Below, one piece after another: positions 1 through 6,406 of a stretch of DNA of 8,865 nt. The position numbers and the translations under genes were made by a program. Numbering within the stretch: position 1 is the stretch's first letter; each line of letters starts with the position of its first letter. Location of the stretch: positions 1-8,865 of the forward strand of contig BNVT01000047.1 of NCBI GenBank assembly GCA_025998295.1. Direction: 5' to 3'. Origin of the DNA: Endomicrobiia bacterium (GTDB lineage Bacteria > Elusimicrobiota > Endomicrobiia > Endomicrobiales > Endomicrobiaceae). A model generated the notes under the pieces. It made no database searches. It saw only the letters and a list, made by a program, of their open reading frames with translations, and was not told the origin of the DNA.

Positions 1-120
1 TTATCGTCCTATATGCACAACTTTCACTGACATTGTAACTGTCTCAATCTAATAATACGTCCGATATTGCCTATAGTATTCAAACATCATCTTTACCATC
101 TTTTCTATACTCAATTTTCT

Positions 121-310
121 CTTTGCTCACCTACTTGCCCTATCTTTTCTTTTCTTCTCTCCTCTCCTTGCTATCCTTGACTCTTTTATCAAATGCTTTC
201 TTTACTCCCATTAATACTAAATCCATTACGTCTGACCCGCATGCTTTCTTTTTCTGTTTCATAGTACTTCTATTGTACTTTTATATATTAGTTATGCAAG
301 AGGTCTATTG
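121..310. repeat. Long direct repeat, copy 1
   Basis: This segment is repeated in the same orientation at 7293-7505. Both begin CTTTGCTCACCTA and end AGAGGTCTATTG, with near-identity in between (for example the shared block around ACTCCCATTAATACTAAATC). The main difference is a pyrimidine tract that is about 25 nt shorter here, plus small indels near 240. On the minus strand the conserved part encodes a short basic peptide. This is probably what is left of a mobile element present in two places. Confidence 0.9.
140..262 (-). CDS. Small basic protein of unknown function inside the direct repeat (40 aa)
   Basis: The frame starts at ATG (262-260) and ends at TAG (142-140). It begins MKQKKKACGSDVMDLVLMG, continues through KKAFDKRVKD and ends in a run of Lys, Arg and Glu. 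The other repeat copy (7293-7505) holds the same central peptide, but a 1-nt change breaks the ATG frame there, and its charged tail is longer and ends ...GQIGEQSRYRT. The central DVMDLVLMGVKKAFDKRVKD part is conserved in both copies, which suggests it was once coding. There is no good Shine-Dalgarno sequence, and the frame starts 25 nt after the stop of the minus-strand frame at 288-557, as in a compact small-phage or plasmid operon. I do not recognise the family. It may be a remnant of a longer charged protein. Confidence 0.3.
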   Translation of the reverse strand: MKQKKKACGSDVMDLVLMGVKKAFDKRVKDSKERREEKKR

Positions 311-557
311 TAGCGCTGTCTCTTAAACTAGCCGATTCAAGAGTGTAATAAAAACTTTTGAATATTCTTCTAAAACCCTTAAAGTATCCTTGAGCTCTTT
401 TAAAGTTTGCAATCACTATAGCTTGTAAGTCTTTTTTTGATAATTCAGACATTTTTCTGCCGCAATCACAAAAGAATCTCTTTCTTCTATAAGGTCACTG
501 TAGATGTTTATTAGCCTTTGTCAACGTTACGACAAACAGCACGAATTTTCTTACTTG
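288..557 (-). pseudogene. Decayed minus-strand gene with a CxCG motif, unidentified
   Basis: One minus-strand frame reads protein-like from about 557 to a TAA at 290-288, interrupted by a single TGA at 497-495. After the TGA come PYRRKRFFCDCGRKMSELSK, then a basic stretch KDLQAIVIANFKRAQGYFKG and the end SATIDLLHN. Before it the frame reads ...VTLTKANKHLQ. The CDCG could be half of a zinc ribbon. The only ATG (452-450) gives 54 aa, lacks a Shine-Dalgarno sequence and would cut off the CxCG, so I treat this as a broken or truncated gene. Its last codons overlap the long direct repeat, and the small basic frame at 140-262 follows. I cannot name the family. A transposon, plasmid or phage origin is plausible from context only. 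Confidence 0.4.
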
Positions 558-579
558 TAAAAGTGAGGATTCATGTTAA

Positions 580-681
580 ATGTTAAATGGATTCCCGCTT
601 TTGCGGGAATGACAATGGTACTAAGTGCAACGTTTAAAGATTGCCGTCATAATGACAACAGCGCTAAGTGCGACGTTTTTT
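580..681. repeat. REP-like palindromic unit 1
   Basis: This 102-nt unit is repeated with a few differences at 715-816 (period 135). It contains the perfect hairpin ATTCCCGCTTTTGCGGGAAT at 591-610 (8-bp stem, TTTT loop), the palindrome GTCATAATGAC at 646-656, and two short related segments CTAAGTGC(A/G)ACG at about 621 and 664. The hairpin with its flanking TGG...GACAA is the kind of dispersed repeat that gives the spurious peptide WIPAFAGMT in many bacterial genomes. It is probably a non-autonomous (MITE/REP-type) element or its remains. Confidence 0.85.
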
Positions 682-687
682 TTTTGC

Positions 688-713
688 TTGTCATACTCCT
701 GAAAACGAGTATC
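688..713. repeat. Degenerate inverted copy of the REP hairpin
   Basis: GTCATACTCCTGAAAACGAG followed by TATCCA reads as a mutated reverse complement of the TGGATTCCCGC...GCGGGAATGAC element at 722-748. The two lie head to head with a spacer of about 8 nt, so together they could form a larger imperfect hairpin. The mismatches fall inside the GC stem, so this copy has lost its own hairpin. Confidence 0.6.
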
Positions 714-714
714 C

Positions 715-816
715 ATGTTAAATGGATTCCCGCTTTTGCGGGAATGACAACAGTACTAGGTGCGACGTTTAAAGATTGCCGTCATAATGACAACAGCGCT
801 AAGTGCAACGTTTTTT
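715..816. repeat. REP-like palindromic unit 2
   Basis: Second copy of the 580-681 unit, offset by exactly 135 nt, with the same perfect GC hairpin at 725-744 and the palindrome GTCATAATGAC at 781-791. Because the period is a multiple of three, one plus-strand frame stays open through both copies and mimics an 81-residue protein with an internal repeat. I read that frame as a repeat artefact. Confidence 0.85.
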
Positions 817-820
817 GACT

Positions 821-850
821 GTATCTTTTTTTTATCAAAAAAAAAGATAC
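821..850. repeat. Perfect A/T-rich hairpin
   Basis: GTATCTTTTTTTT (821-833) and its exact reverse complement (838-850) are separated by the 4-nt loop ATCA, giving a 13-bp stem. It has A/T runs on both sides but no GC-rich stem base, so it is not a textbook intrinsic terminator. It marks the end of the REP-like array. It could act as a weak bidirectional transcription stop or be the end of a decayed element. Confidence 0.7.
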
Positions 851-864
851 CTTTTGTAGAATCT

Positions 865-996
865 CAAGGCAAAACGCATGAAAGTTTTTTTAATTTTTAA
901 TTGTCGCAGGGCAGTACCAAATTGCAGGCTATGGAATTTGCTTTGAGTCTAAATCAATCAGTTGCCTCAAGAAACTTTTTTCATACGTTTGCCCTG
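865..996. repeat. Long imperfect inverted repeat
   Basis: The left arm (865-891, GGCAAAACGCATGAAAG core) pairs with the right arm (971-996, CTTTTTTCATACGTTTGCC core) with several mismatches and indels. The loop is about 80 nt and contains a smaller repeat, CAAATT...AATTTG. It has the geometry of a mobile-element remnant or a structured RNA. I found no match to a known RNA class by eye and no open frame inside. Confidence 0.4.
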
Positions 997-1138
997 TGTT
1001 GCAAGAGAGCCCCTATGGGTTATTCCTTAAAAAAAGAAGTGTAACATAGAGCGTATGCAGTAACATGAGAATTTGTTTTGAGTTTCTGATCAAAAAGCCA
1101 AAAATGACAAAATAGATGCTAAAATACTAACAACTTAT

Positions 1139-1142
1139 GGAG
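1139..1142 (+). promoter_or_regulatory. cinA ribosome binding site
   Basis: GGAG lies 5 nt before the ATG at 1148 and supports that start, although the family usually begins about 15 residues further in. There is no other usable in-frame start before the conserved motif. Confidence 0.75.
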
Positions 1143-1147
1143 CTAAA

Positions 1148-2473
1148 ATGCAAAAAACTTTAAGGCTACACAAACGAAACGAAAACGAACAATTAATTGA
1201 ACTTATTTGTACAGGAAGCGAACTTCTTAGTGGAAAAACAAACACCAATGCCGCATATATTGGCTCAAGGCTTTCCTCTATGGGTCTTGAATTGTCATTT
1301 GCTACTAACGTCGGAGACAGAAAACAAGATTTAATACAAGAATTTAAACGAGCTTTTGAAAGAAGTAGCGTTATTATTACTACAGGTGGTCTTGGTCCTA
1401 CATTTGATGATATAACTGTTGAAAGTGTGGCAGAATGTTTAAATCGTGAAATATATTTAGATAAAAAAGTTTTAAAATCCATAAAGGAATACTTCTCAAT
1501 ACGAGCGGCTACTTCAATTCCTAAGATTAATGAAAGACAAGCCAATATTATTAAAGGCGCAAAGGTTTTAAAAAACCATTTAGGAACGGCTCCGGGGCAG
1601 ATGTTGTGTTTTGAATTTAAAAACGGCGAAAAAAAATACCGCAGAATTTTATTTTTGTTTCCGGGGCCTCCAAAAGAAATGCAGCCTATGTTTGAAGAAA
1701 ATGTCGAGCCGATTTTAAAAGGTTACTTAATAGGTGTAAAGAAAAATTCTGTTCTTCACGTTTTTGGTCTTGCGGAATCTGATGTTGCAGAAAGAATAAA
1801 ACCTGTTATGGAAGAAGCTAATTCTAACTATGGTAAGGCTGTGGAATTTGGCATTCTTGCAAATGATTCTATTGTTGATGTGAAATTTTCTGTTTCAGGA
1901 GGAGATGAGCTTTTTGTTGATAAAATAATAAAGAATTTAAAACTCGAAGTTAATAATATTTTGAAAGATAATATTTTTGGTTCTGATAGTGACACACTTG
2001 CATCTGTCGTGGGACGGCTTTTGATTGAAAAGAAAAAAACAGTTTCTTTTGCTGAATCTTGTACAGGCGGTAAGATAGCCGCAACAATTACAGATGTGCC
2101 GGGAAGTTCTTTATATTTTAAAAGCTCTGTTGTTACATATTCAAATGAATCCAAAATAAAACTTCTTGGCGTAAAAAAAGAAACTTTATCAAGCTTTGGA
2201 GCTGTAAGCAAAGAAACTGCCAAAGAAATGGCTAAAGGTGTTTTAAAATTTTCAGGAAGCGATTATGCTTTTTCAGTAACAGGAATTGCGGGACCCGGTG
2301 GCGCAAGAGAAAAGCCCGTAGGCCTTGTATATATAGGCTTTGCGGATAAGAAGAAAACAGAAAGCTTTAAATTTAATTTTAACGGAACAAGAAAAGACAT
2401 AAGAGAAAGAACAGTAAACACGGTTTTAGATTTATTAAGAAGAAAGGAGGCTTATCAAAAATTACAAGTCTAA
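1148..2473 (+). CDS. cinA: CinA-like protein: MoCF domain plus C-terminal nicotinamide-nucleotide amidase
   Basis: 441 aa, close to the usual 410-430 with a short N-terminal extension. Residues about 17-180 form the molybdopterin-binding-like (MoCF/CinA N-terminal) domain, with TGSELLSGKTNTNAAYIGSR near the start and TTGGLGPTFDD at 78-88. A linker follows, then the C-terminal CinA/PncC domain from about 290, with AESCTGGKIA from 302 and TGIAGPGGA around 378-386. PncC-type domains hydrolyse NMN to nicotinate mononucleotide, recycling pyridine nucleotide in the cytoplasm. The N-terminal domain of some CinA proteins has ADP-ribose pyrophosphatase activity. CinA is competence-induced in streptococci and often neighbours recA, but no recA follows here. 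The gene is monocistronic or the first of a loose group, since rsmE lies 154 nt downstream behind its own promoter-like sequence. All motifs look intact, so I expect it to be functional. The last codons carry a strong AAAGGAGG with no gene behind it. Confidence 0.95.
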   Translation: MQKTLRLHKRNENEQLIELICTGSELLSGKTNTNAAYIGSRLSSMGLELSFATNVGDRKQDLIQEFKRAFERSSVIITTGGLGPTFDDITVESVAECLNREIYLDKKVLKSIKEYFSIRAATSIPKINERQANIIKGAKVLKNHLGTAPGQMLCFEFKNGEKKYRRILFLFPGPPKEMQPMFEENVEPILKGYLIGVKKNSVLHVFGLAESDVAERIKPVMEEANSNYGKAVEFGILANDSIVDVKFSVSGGDELFVDKIIKNLKLEVNNILKDNIFGSDSDTLASVVGRLLIEKKKTVSFAESCTGGKIAATITDVPGSSLYFKSSVVTYSNESKIKLLGVKKETLSSFGAVSKETAKEMAKGVLKFSGSDYAFSVTGIAGPGGAREKPVGLVYIGFADKKKTESFKFNFNGTRKDIRERTVNTVLDLLRRKEAYQKLQV

Positions 2474-2556
2474 AGAAGCAATTATGGTAATGTTTTAGTA
2501 AAGATTCTGTTAACTTCAAAACCAACAAAAAAGTCAAAAAGTTGGTATATTCTTTG

Positions 2557-2576
2557 AATCTAACAAAGTTTAGATT
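2557..2576. repeat. Small inverted repeat upstream of rsmE
   Basis: AATCTAA and TTAGATT are separated by 6 nt, giving a perfect 7-bp stem. It lies 24 nt upstream of the rsmE -10 box, where an activator or repressor site could be, but in AT-rich DNA this may be chance. Confidence 0.3.
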
Positions 2577-2600
2577 AGCAGTTACAAAGCTAGTTGGCTA

Positions 2601-2606
2601 TATAAT
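2601..2606 (+). promoter_or_regulatory. Candidate -10 box for rsmE-mtaB
   Basis: A perfect TATAAT lies 21 nt before the rsmE start codon. The region 16-18 nt upstream has no good -35; the nearest weak match is GTTACA at 2581-2586, spaced too closely (14 nt). If it is used, the leader is very short. Confidence 0.45.
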
Positions 2607-2616
2607 TAATAGTAAT

Positions 2617-2621
2617 AGGGG
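2617..2621 (+). promoter_or_regulatory. rsmE ribosome binding site (decides a GTG start)
   Basis: AGGGG lies 6 nt before the GTG at 2628. An ATG two bases earlier (2626) is in another frame and stops after six codons, so the overlapping GTG is the real start and gives the family-typical N-terminus MPHFYV. Confidence 0.75.
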
Positions 2622-2627
2622 CTTTAT

Positions 2628-3362
2628 GTGCCTCATTTTTATGTAAAACCTGAAGATATAACGGAGAACATTTTTTCTATCAAAGGCGAACAAGCACACT
2701 ATGTGTCTAATGTGCGCCGGTTCAAGCCAGGGGATGAAATAATGATTTTTGACGGTATGGGTAATTCTTATAAAGCAAAAATTAATTCTGTAGATAAAAA
2801 CGAAATCATAGGAAATATACTGTCTTCTAAATATAAAATATCCGGATTTACCGTAAAACTTTACACATCAATACCTAAATTCGACAGATTTGAGTGGCTC
2901 ATAGAAAAATGTGCGGAAATTGGCGTGTCGGAAATTTTTCCCATTAACACTAAAAGAAGCACACGCATAAGCTTTTCAAAAAATAAAGCAAACCGATACG
3001 CAAAAATATCTATCGCTGCAAGTTCCCAGTGCGGAAGGTACGATATTATGAAAATAAATAATCAGTTGGACTTTAAAACTGCGTGTAAAAACACCGTAAA
3101 AGATAAAAACTTTATAAATATACTTCCTTGGGAAAGCCAAAGCAAAATGTTTCCTTATAATTTACTTTCAAAATCAAAATTTACTGGAGCAAATATCTTT
3201 ATAGGTCCTGAAGGCGGATTTGAAATTGAAGAAGTTGAATTTGCAAAATCTATTGGCATTGATATCGTGACACTAGGAGATAATATTTTAAGAGTGGAAA
3301 CAGCGGCTGTCGTTGCAAGCGCTTTAATTTTAAATTCACAATCGTTATTTTACAACTCTTAA
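2628..3362 (+). CDS. rsmE: 16S rRNA (uracil1498-N3)-methyltransferase RsmE
   Basis: 244 aa, the normal length for this SPOUT methyltransferase, which makes m3U1498 in the decoding region of 16S rRNA using S-adenosylmethionine. The N-terminal PUA-like RNA-binding part (about 1-75) contains HYVSNVRRFKPGDEIMIFDG from residue 24. The C-terminal deep-knot domain has EKCAEIGVSEIFPI in its first half, then IGPEGGF at 192-198 and LGDNILRVETAA at 216-227, the cofactor-binding knot loops. Translation starts at GTG with a good AGGGG. It is followed after 27 nt by mtaB in the same direction. The rsmE-mtaB order is common in Gram-positive genomes, where prmA usually precedes; prmA is absent here. No defect is seen. 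Confidence 0.96.
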   Translation: MPHFYVKPEDITENIFSIKGEQAHYVSNVRRFKPGDEIMIFDGMGNSYKAKINSVDKNEIIGNILSSKYKISGFTVKLYTSIPKFDRFEWLIEKCAEIGVSEIFPINTKRSTRISFSKNKANRYAKISIAASSQCGRYDIMKINNQLDFKTACKNTVKDKNFINILPWESQSKMFPYNLLSKSKFTGANIFIGPEGGFEIEEVEFAKSIGIDIVTLGDNILRVETAAVVASALILNSQSLFYNS

Positions 3363-3389
3363 AAGTCTTAAAACAGGACAATTAATTTA

Positions 3390-4574
3390 ATGAAAAAATA
3401 TTATATCTATACTTTTGGATGCAAAGTAAACCAATACGAGTCGCAGCTTATTTCTGAAAAATTTAAAAATGATAATTTTGAATGCGTCCAAAAACCTGAA
3501 GAAGCTGACATTATTATTTTTAATTCATGTACCGTAACAGCAAAAGCCGATAAAGAGTGCAAATACTTTTTAAGAAAAATGTCAAAACTTTCAAACAAGC
3601 CTAAAATAATGCTTACAGGATGTCTTGTAAAAAATAAAAATGTCTGCATAAAAGAACTATTGCCAAACATTGAGATAATAGAAGACAAAACAAAACTTTT
3701 CAACAAACCGCAAAATCAAATGATTTCAAGTTTTGATAAACACTCGAGGGCATTTTTAAAAATACAAGACGGCTGCAAAAGTTTTTGCAGTTATTGTATA
3801 ATACCCTATGTCCGGGATATTCTTTGGAGCAAACCTGAAAATGAAGTTATTCCAGAAATTACAAATCTGGCAAAAAGCGGATACTGCGAGATAGTTTTAA
3901 CAGGAATACATATAGGCAAATACCATGGAGGACTATCCAATCTGCTTGAAAAAATAATTCAAACCTCTTTAAATTTTAGAGTACGAATTTCATCCATAGA
4001 ATTAAATGAAATTGATGATAAGTTGATAGAACTTATAAAACAAAACCCTGACAAGATATGCTGCCATCTGCATATACCGTTACAATCTGGAAGCGATGAA
4101 ATTTTACGACAAATGAACAGAAAATATTCAAGCAAAGATTTTGAGAAAAAAATAAACAAAATAATGCAGATATTACCTGATTTAACACTTGCAACAGATA
4201 TCATTACAGGTTTCCCCGGAGAAACAAAAAAATATCACAAGGAAACATGTAAATTTGTAAAACGAATTCCATTTGCAAAAGTGCATATTTTTAGATATTC
4301 GGACAGAACTGGCACAAAGGCTTCAATGTTTACAAATAAAGTTTTTGCAAATGAAATAAAAAACAGATCAAAAGATTTATTTGAAATAGATTACATAAAA
4401 AGAAAAGATTTTTTAAACAAAAATATAGGCAAAAAAAGAAAAGCTGTAAAAATAGCTATAGGTAAAAACATAGTTCTTACAGATAATTATATAACTGTAC
4501 CTATGAAAAGAGAAAAGCTAAACCAAGTAAACGGTATTTTTGAAGTTGAAATTACAGATAAGTCCGAAATTTAA
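3390..4574 (+). CDS. mtaB: tRNA t6A37 methylthiotransferase MtaB (radical SAM, MiaB family)
   Basis: 394 aa, somewhat shorter than the usual 430-450. It converts N6-threonylcarbamoyl-A37 of tRNAs reading ANN codons to the 2-methylthio form, using two [4Fe-4S] clusters and SAM. The N-terminal UPF0004 domain starts YTFGCKVNQYES, with cluster cysteines C11, C47 (NSCTVTAKAD) and C78 (LTGC). The FGCKVNQYE form points to MtaB and away from MiaB or RimO. The radical SAM core has the CxxxCxxC at C129, C133 and C136, then HLHIPLQSGSDEILRQMNRK, IITGFPGET and VHIFRYSDRTGTKAS. The compact, lysine-rich C-terminus would be the TRAM RNA-binding domain. After the cluster motif the usual Arg/Ser-rich segment reads VRDILWSKP, an oddity. 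The Shine-Dalgarno (AGGA, 11 nt away) is weakly placed, so coupling to rsmE is likely. Confidence 0.95.
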   Translation: MKKYYIYTFGCKVNQYESQLISEKFKNDNFECVQKPEEADIIIFNSCTVTAKADKECKYFLRKMSKLSNKPKIMLTGCLVKNKNVCIKELLPNIEIIEDKTKLFNKPQNQMISSFDKHSRAFLKIQDGCKSFCSYCIIPYVRDILWSKPENEVIPEITNLAKSGYCEIVLTGIHIGKYHGGLSNLLEKIIQTSLNFRVRISSIELNEIDDKLIELIKQNPDKICCHLHIPLQSGSDEILRQMNRKYSSKDFEKKINKIMQILPDLTLATDIITGFPGETKKYHKETCKFVKRIPFAKVHIFRYSDRTGTKASMFTNKVFANEIKNRSKDLFEIDYIKRKDFLNKNIGKKRKAVKIAIGKNIVLTDNYITVPMKREKLNQVNGIFEVEITDKSEI

Positions 4575-4770
4575 ATTTCTATTACTTACTGAGCCTGTCT
4601 AAAAACTCTTAAAAGTTCTTGTCAGTTCTTAAACTTGTTTCGGTGAGTGAGGTTGTTTTTACGGAAAGATGTCTAAAACAAGGGTTAATACGGTAAAATA
4701 CGAAAGCCTAATTATGTAGCTTCAGCCAAACATATCTTTGAAATCAAAAATTGTTTGATTATAAATATTT
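4575..4770. other. Convergent intergenic region between mtaB and comM
   Basis: The 196 nt between two genes ending toward each other hold no clear GC-rich terminator. They carry the left arm of an inverted repeat (4591-4611), an 11-nt TTAATACGGTA (4685-4695) whose reverse complement recurs at 6320-6330, and AACTCTTAAAAG (4604-4615), which also occurs at the end of rsmE (3353-3364). Confidence 0.6.
4591..4611 (+). repeat. Left arm of inverted repeat bracketing comM
   Basis: Pairs with 6378-6398 (reverse complement) at 18 of 21 positions, including 13 consecutive identical bases CTGTCTAAAAACT (4595-4607). Together they bound a 1.8-kb segment containing only comM. Insertion-sequence ends commonly have this form, but no transposase and no clear target duplication is visible. 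Confidence 0.65.
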
Positions 4771-6291
4771 TTAGCCCCTATCAAAAAACCTGTATCTTAC
4801 GGCCTCCGCTATATGATTTGCTTTAATTATGTCGCTGCCATCCAAATCAGCAATAGTTCTTGAAACTTTTAGAATTTTATCATAGGATCTTGCCGAAAAA
4901 TTTAACTTCTCTATCGCAGTTTTAAGCATTTCGTAAGCATTGTTATCTAAAATACAATATTTTTTTATTTCTTTTGACTGCATTTGCGCATTTGCATATA
5001 TACCACTTCCAGAAAATCTAACAGTTTGAATTTTCCTTGCTTTTACAACTCTTTCCCTTATTTTTGCCGAGCTTTCAACATTAGTATCCAAATTTGATAA
5101 TTCAGAAAATTTTAAAGCAGGAACTTCAACGTGAATATCAATTCTATCCATCAAAGGACCTGAAATTTTACCCTGATATCTTCTTATTTGATTAGGATTG
5201 CAGATACACTCTTTTTCTCTATGTCCTAAATTTCCACAGGGGCAAGGGTTCATAGCCGCTACAAGCATGAATGACGCAGGAAAAATAAAACTGTTTTTTG
5301 CTCGGGAAATAGTTATAGTTTTGTCTTCTAGCGGCTGACGCAAAACCTCAAGAGCATCTCTTCTGAATTCCGCAAATTCGTCTAAAAATAAAACTCCGTT
5401 ATGGGAAAGACTTACTTCCCCGGGCTTAGGACAAGCCCCACCGCCCGCTAAGGCCGCTGATGAAGAAGTATGGTGAGGACTTCTAAAAGTACGATAACTT
5501 ATTAATCCACCTGTAAAAGCATGTCCTGCGGCAGACCATATTTTTGTAGTTTCTACAGCTTCGTCAAATGTCATGGGAGGAAGTATCCCTGGGATACGCT
5601 TTGCTATCATTGTTTTTCCAGAACCGGGAGGCCCTGATATAATTATGTTATGACCTCCTGCCGCGGCAACTTCAGTAGCTCGTCTTGCATTGTGTTGACC
5701 TTTAACATCCGCAAAATCACAATTTAATTCGATAGCGACATTTAATTCTTTTTCATCATATACATAAGGCTTGCAAACCAATTCGCCATTTATAAACCTA
5801 ACAATTTCAACAAGAGCTTTAAAAGGATACGCATTTACTTTACCCGCAACAGCGGCTTCCTGTCGATTTGCAAAAGGCACTATAAAATCTTTTATCTTAT
5901 TTTTTTGTAGAATTAAAGAGATGGGTAGAACTCCTTTAACTTTTCTTATTTTCCCATCTAAAGACAATTCACCGACCGCACAGAATTTCTGTAAATTTTC
6001 TTTTTTTATTTTGCCGTTTGCGGCAAGTATGCCCAAAGCTATAGACAGATCAAAAATACCACCTTCTTTTTTTATGTCGGCAGGAGCTAAGTTAACCGTA
6101 ATCTTTTTTGAAGGGAAATCAAAGCCTGAATTTTTCATTGCAGCAACAACTCTATCACGGGATTCTTTAACAGCAATATCAGGAAGACCTACGATGGAAA
6201 AAATTGGCATGCCGGAAGAAATATATGTCTCTACTTCAACAATATTTGCATCTATTCCGTTTATAGCCGCAGAATAAATAATGGAAAGCAC
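4771..6291 (-). CDS. comM: ComM/YifB family AAA+ ATPase (Mg-chelatase-like, branch-migration helicase)
   Basis: 506 aa, the exact usual length. The N-terminal ChlI-like domain (about 1-165) includes VEVETYISSGMPIFSIVGLP and VNLAPADIKKEGGIFDL. The AAA+ module has Walker A GPPGSGKT at 220-227 (Lys226) and Walker B VLFLDEF with D304 and E305. Next comes a CxC...CxC zinc motif at C350, C352, C362 and C364 (NPCPCGNLGHREKECICNP), then the arginine-finger region GPLMDRIDIHVEVP. The C-terminal Mg-chelatase domain runs to the end. In Haemophilus and Vibrio, ComM forms a hexameric helicase that extends heteroduplex joints during natural transformation. Start: GTG at 6291 with AGAGG (6301-6297) 5 nt upstream. 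It converges with mtaB and is bracketed by inverted repeats. All catalytic residues are present. Confidence 0.96.
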   Translation of the reverse strand: MLSIIYSAAINGIDANIVEVETYISSGMPIFSIVGLPDIAVKESRDRVVAAMKNSGFDFPSKKITVNLAPADIKKEGGIFDLSIALGILAANGKIKKENLQKFCAVGELSLDGKIRKVKGVLPISLILQKNKIKDFIVPFANRQEAAVAGKVNAYPFKALVEIVRFINGELVCKPYVYDEKELNVAIELNCDFADVKGQHNARRATEVAAAGGHNIIISGPPGSGKTMIAKRIPGILPPMTFDEAVETTKIWSAAGHAFTGGLISYRTFRSPHHTSSSAALAGGGACPKPGEVSLSHNGVLFLDEFAEFRRDALEVLRQPLEDKTITISRAKNSFIFPASFMLVAAMNPCPCGNLGHREKECICNPNQIRRYQGKISGPLMDRIDIHVEVPALKFSELSNLDTNVESSAKIRERVVKARKIQTVRFSGSGIYANAQMQSKEIKKYCILDNNAYEMLKTAIEKLNFSARSYDKILKVSRTIADLDGSDIIKANHIAEAVRYRFFDRG

Positions 6292-6296
6292 TTGGG

Positions 6297-6301
6297 CCTC
6301 T
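6297..6301 (-). promoter_or_regulatory. comM ribosome binding site (supports a GTG start)
   Basis: On the minus strand AGAGG lies 5 nt before the GTG at 6291-6289. The resulting N-terminus, MLSIIYSAAINGIDA, matches the family, so the GTG is preferred over any later start. Confidence 0.75.
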
Positions 6302-6343
6302 TTTAATTTTTTACTATCCTACCGTATTAAGCTTTCTGCATAA

Positions 6344-6349
6344 ATTATA
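6344..6349 (-). promoter_or_regulatory. Candidate -10 box for comM
   Basis: Minus-strand TATAAT (within GAATATAATTTATG) lies about 50 nt upstream of the start codon. There is no convincing -35 at 16-18 nt, so the assignment is tentative. Confidence 0.4.
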
Positions 6350-6377
6350 TTCAAGAATTAACAGTGGTTTTGTTTGA

Positions 6378-6398
6378 TAAAAGTTTTTAGACAGACCC
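6378..6398 (-). repeat. Right arm of inverted repeat bracketing comM
   Basis: The reverse complement reads GGGTCTGTCTAAAAACTTTT and then A. It matches 4591-4611 with mismatches only at positions 2, 4 and 18. It sits just upstream of the comM promoter region. Confidence 0.65.
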
Positions 6399-6406
6399 AA
6401 CTTTAA

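Larger units (their letters stand above)
1..1147. other. Repeat-rich decayed region upstream of cinA
   Basis: No intact, recognisable gene lies here. The stretch holds a copy of a long direct repeat, a broken minus-strand frame, two REP-like units, an A/T hairpin and a long imperfect inverted repeat, each listed separately. The plus-strand open frames in it are built of pyrimidine-tract or repeat sequence and are probably not genes. I see nothing recognisable in 1-120 or in about 1000-1138, apart from a -10-like TAAAAT at 1120-1125 with no convincing -35. Confidence 0.7.

Noticed and set aside
123..326. Plus-strand 67-codon open frame rich in Leu, Phe and Ser
   Set aside because: It is the pyrimidine-rich strand of the long repeat read forwards. 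The second copy has stops in the same frame, there is no ribosome site, and the minus strand gives the more protein-like reading.
573..816. CRISPR array
   Set aside because: Only two units of 102 nt are present, with no regular 25-40 nt spacers and no cas genes. The structure is REP/MITE-like.
573..818. Plus-strand 81-codon frame with two WIPAFAGMT segments
   Set aside because: It consists of the two REP-like units. The frame stays open only because the period is a multiple of three, and hairpin repeats give this peptide commonly without being genes.
1071..1084. Shared TTTGTTTTGAGTT at 1071 and 7262
   Set aside because: The short AT-rich match is not extended on either side and is compatible with chance or with general repeat debris.
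4588..4660. Intrinsic terminator between mtaB and comM
   Set aside because: No GC-rich stem followed by a T-run could be found; only short AT-rich repeats are present.
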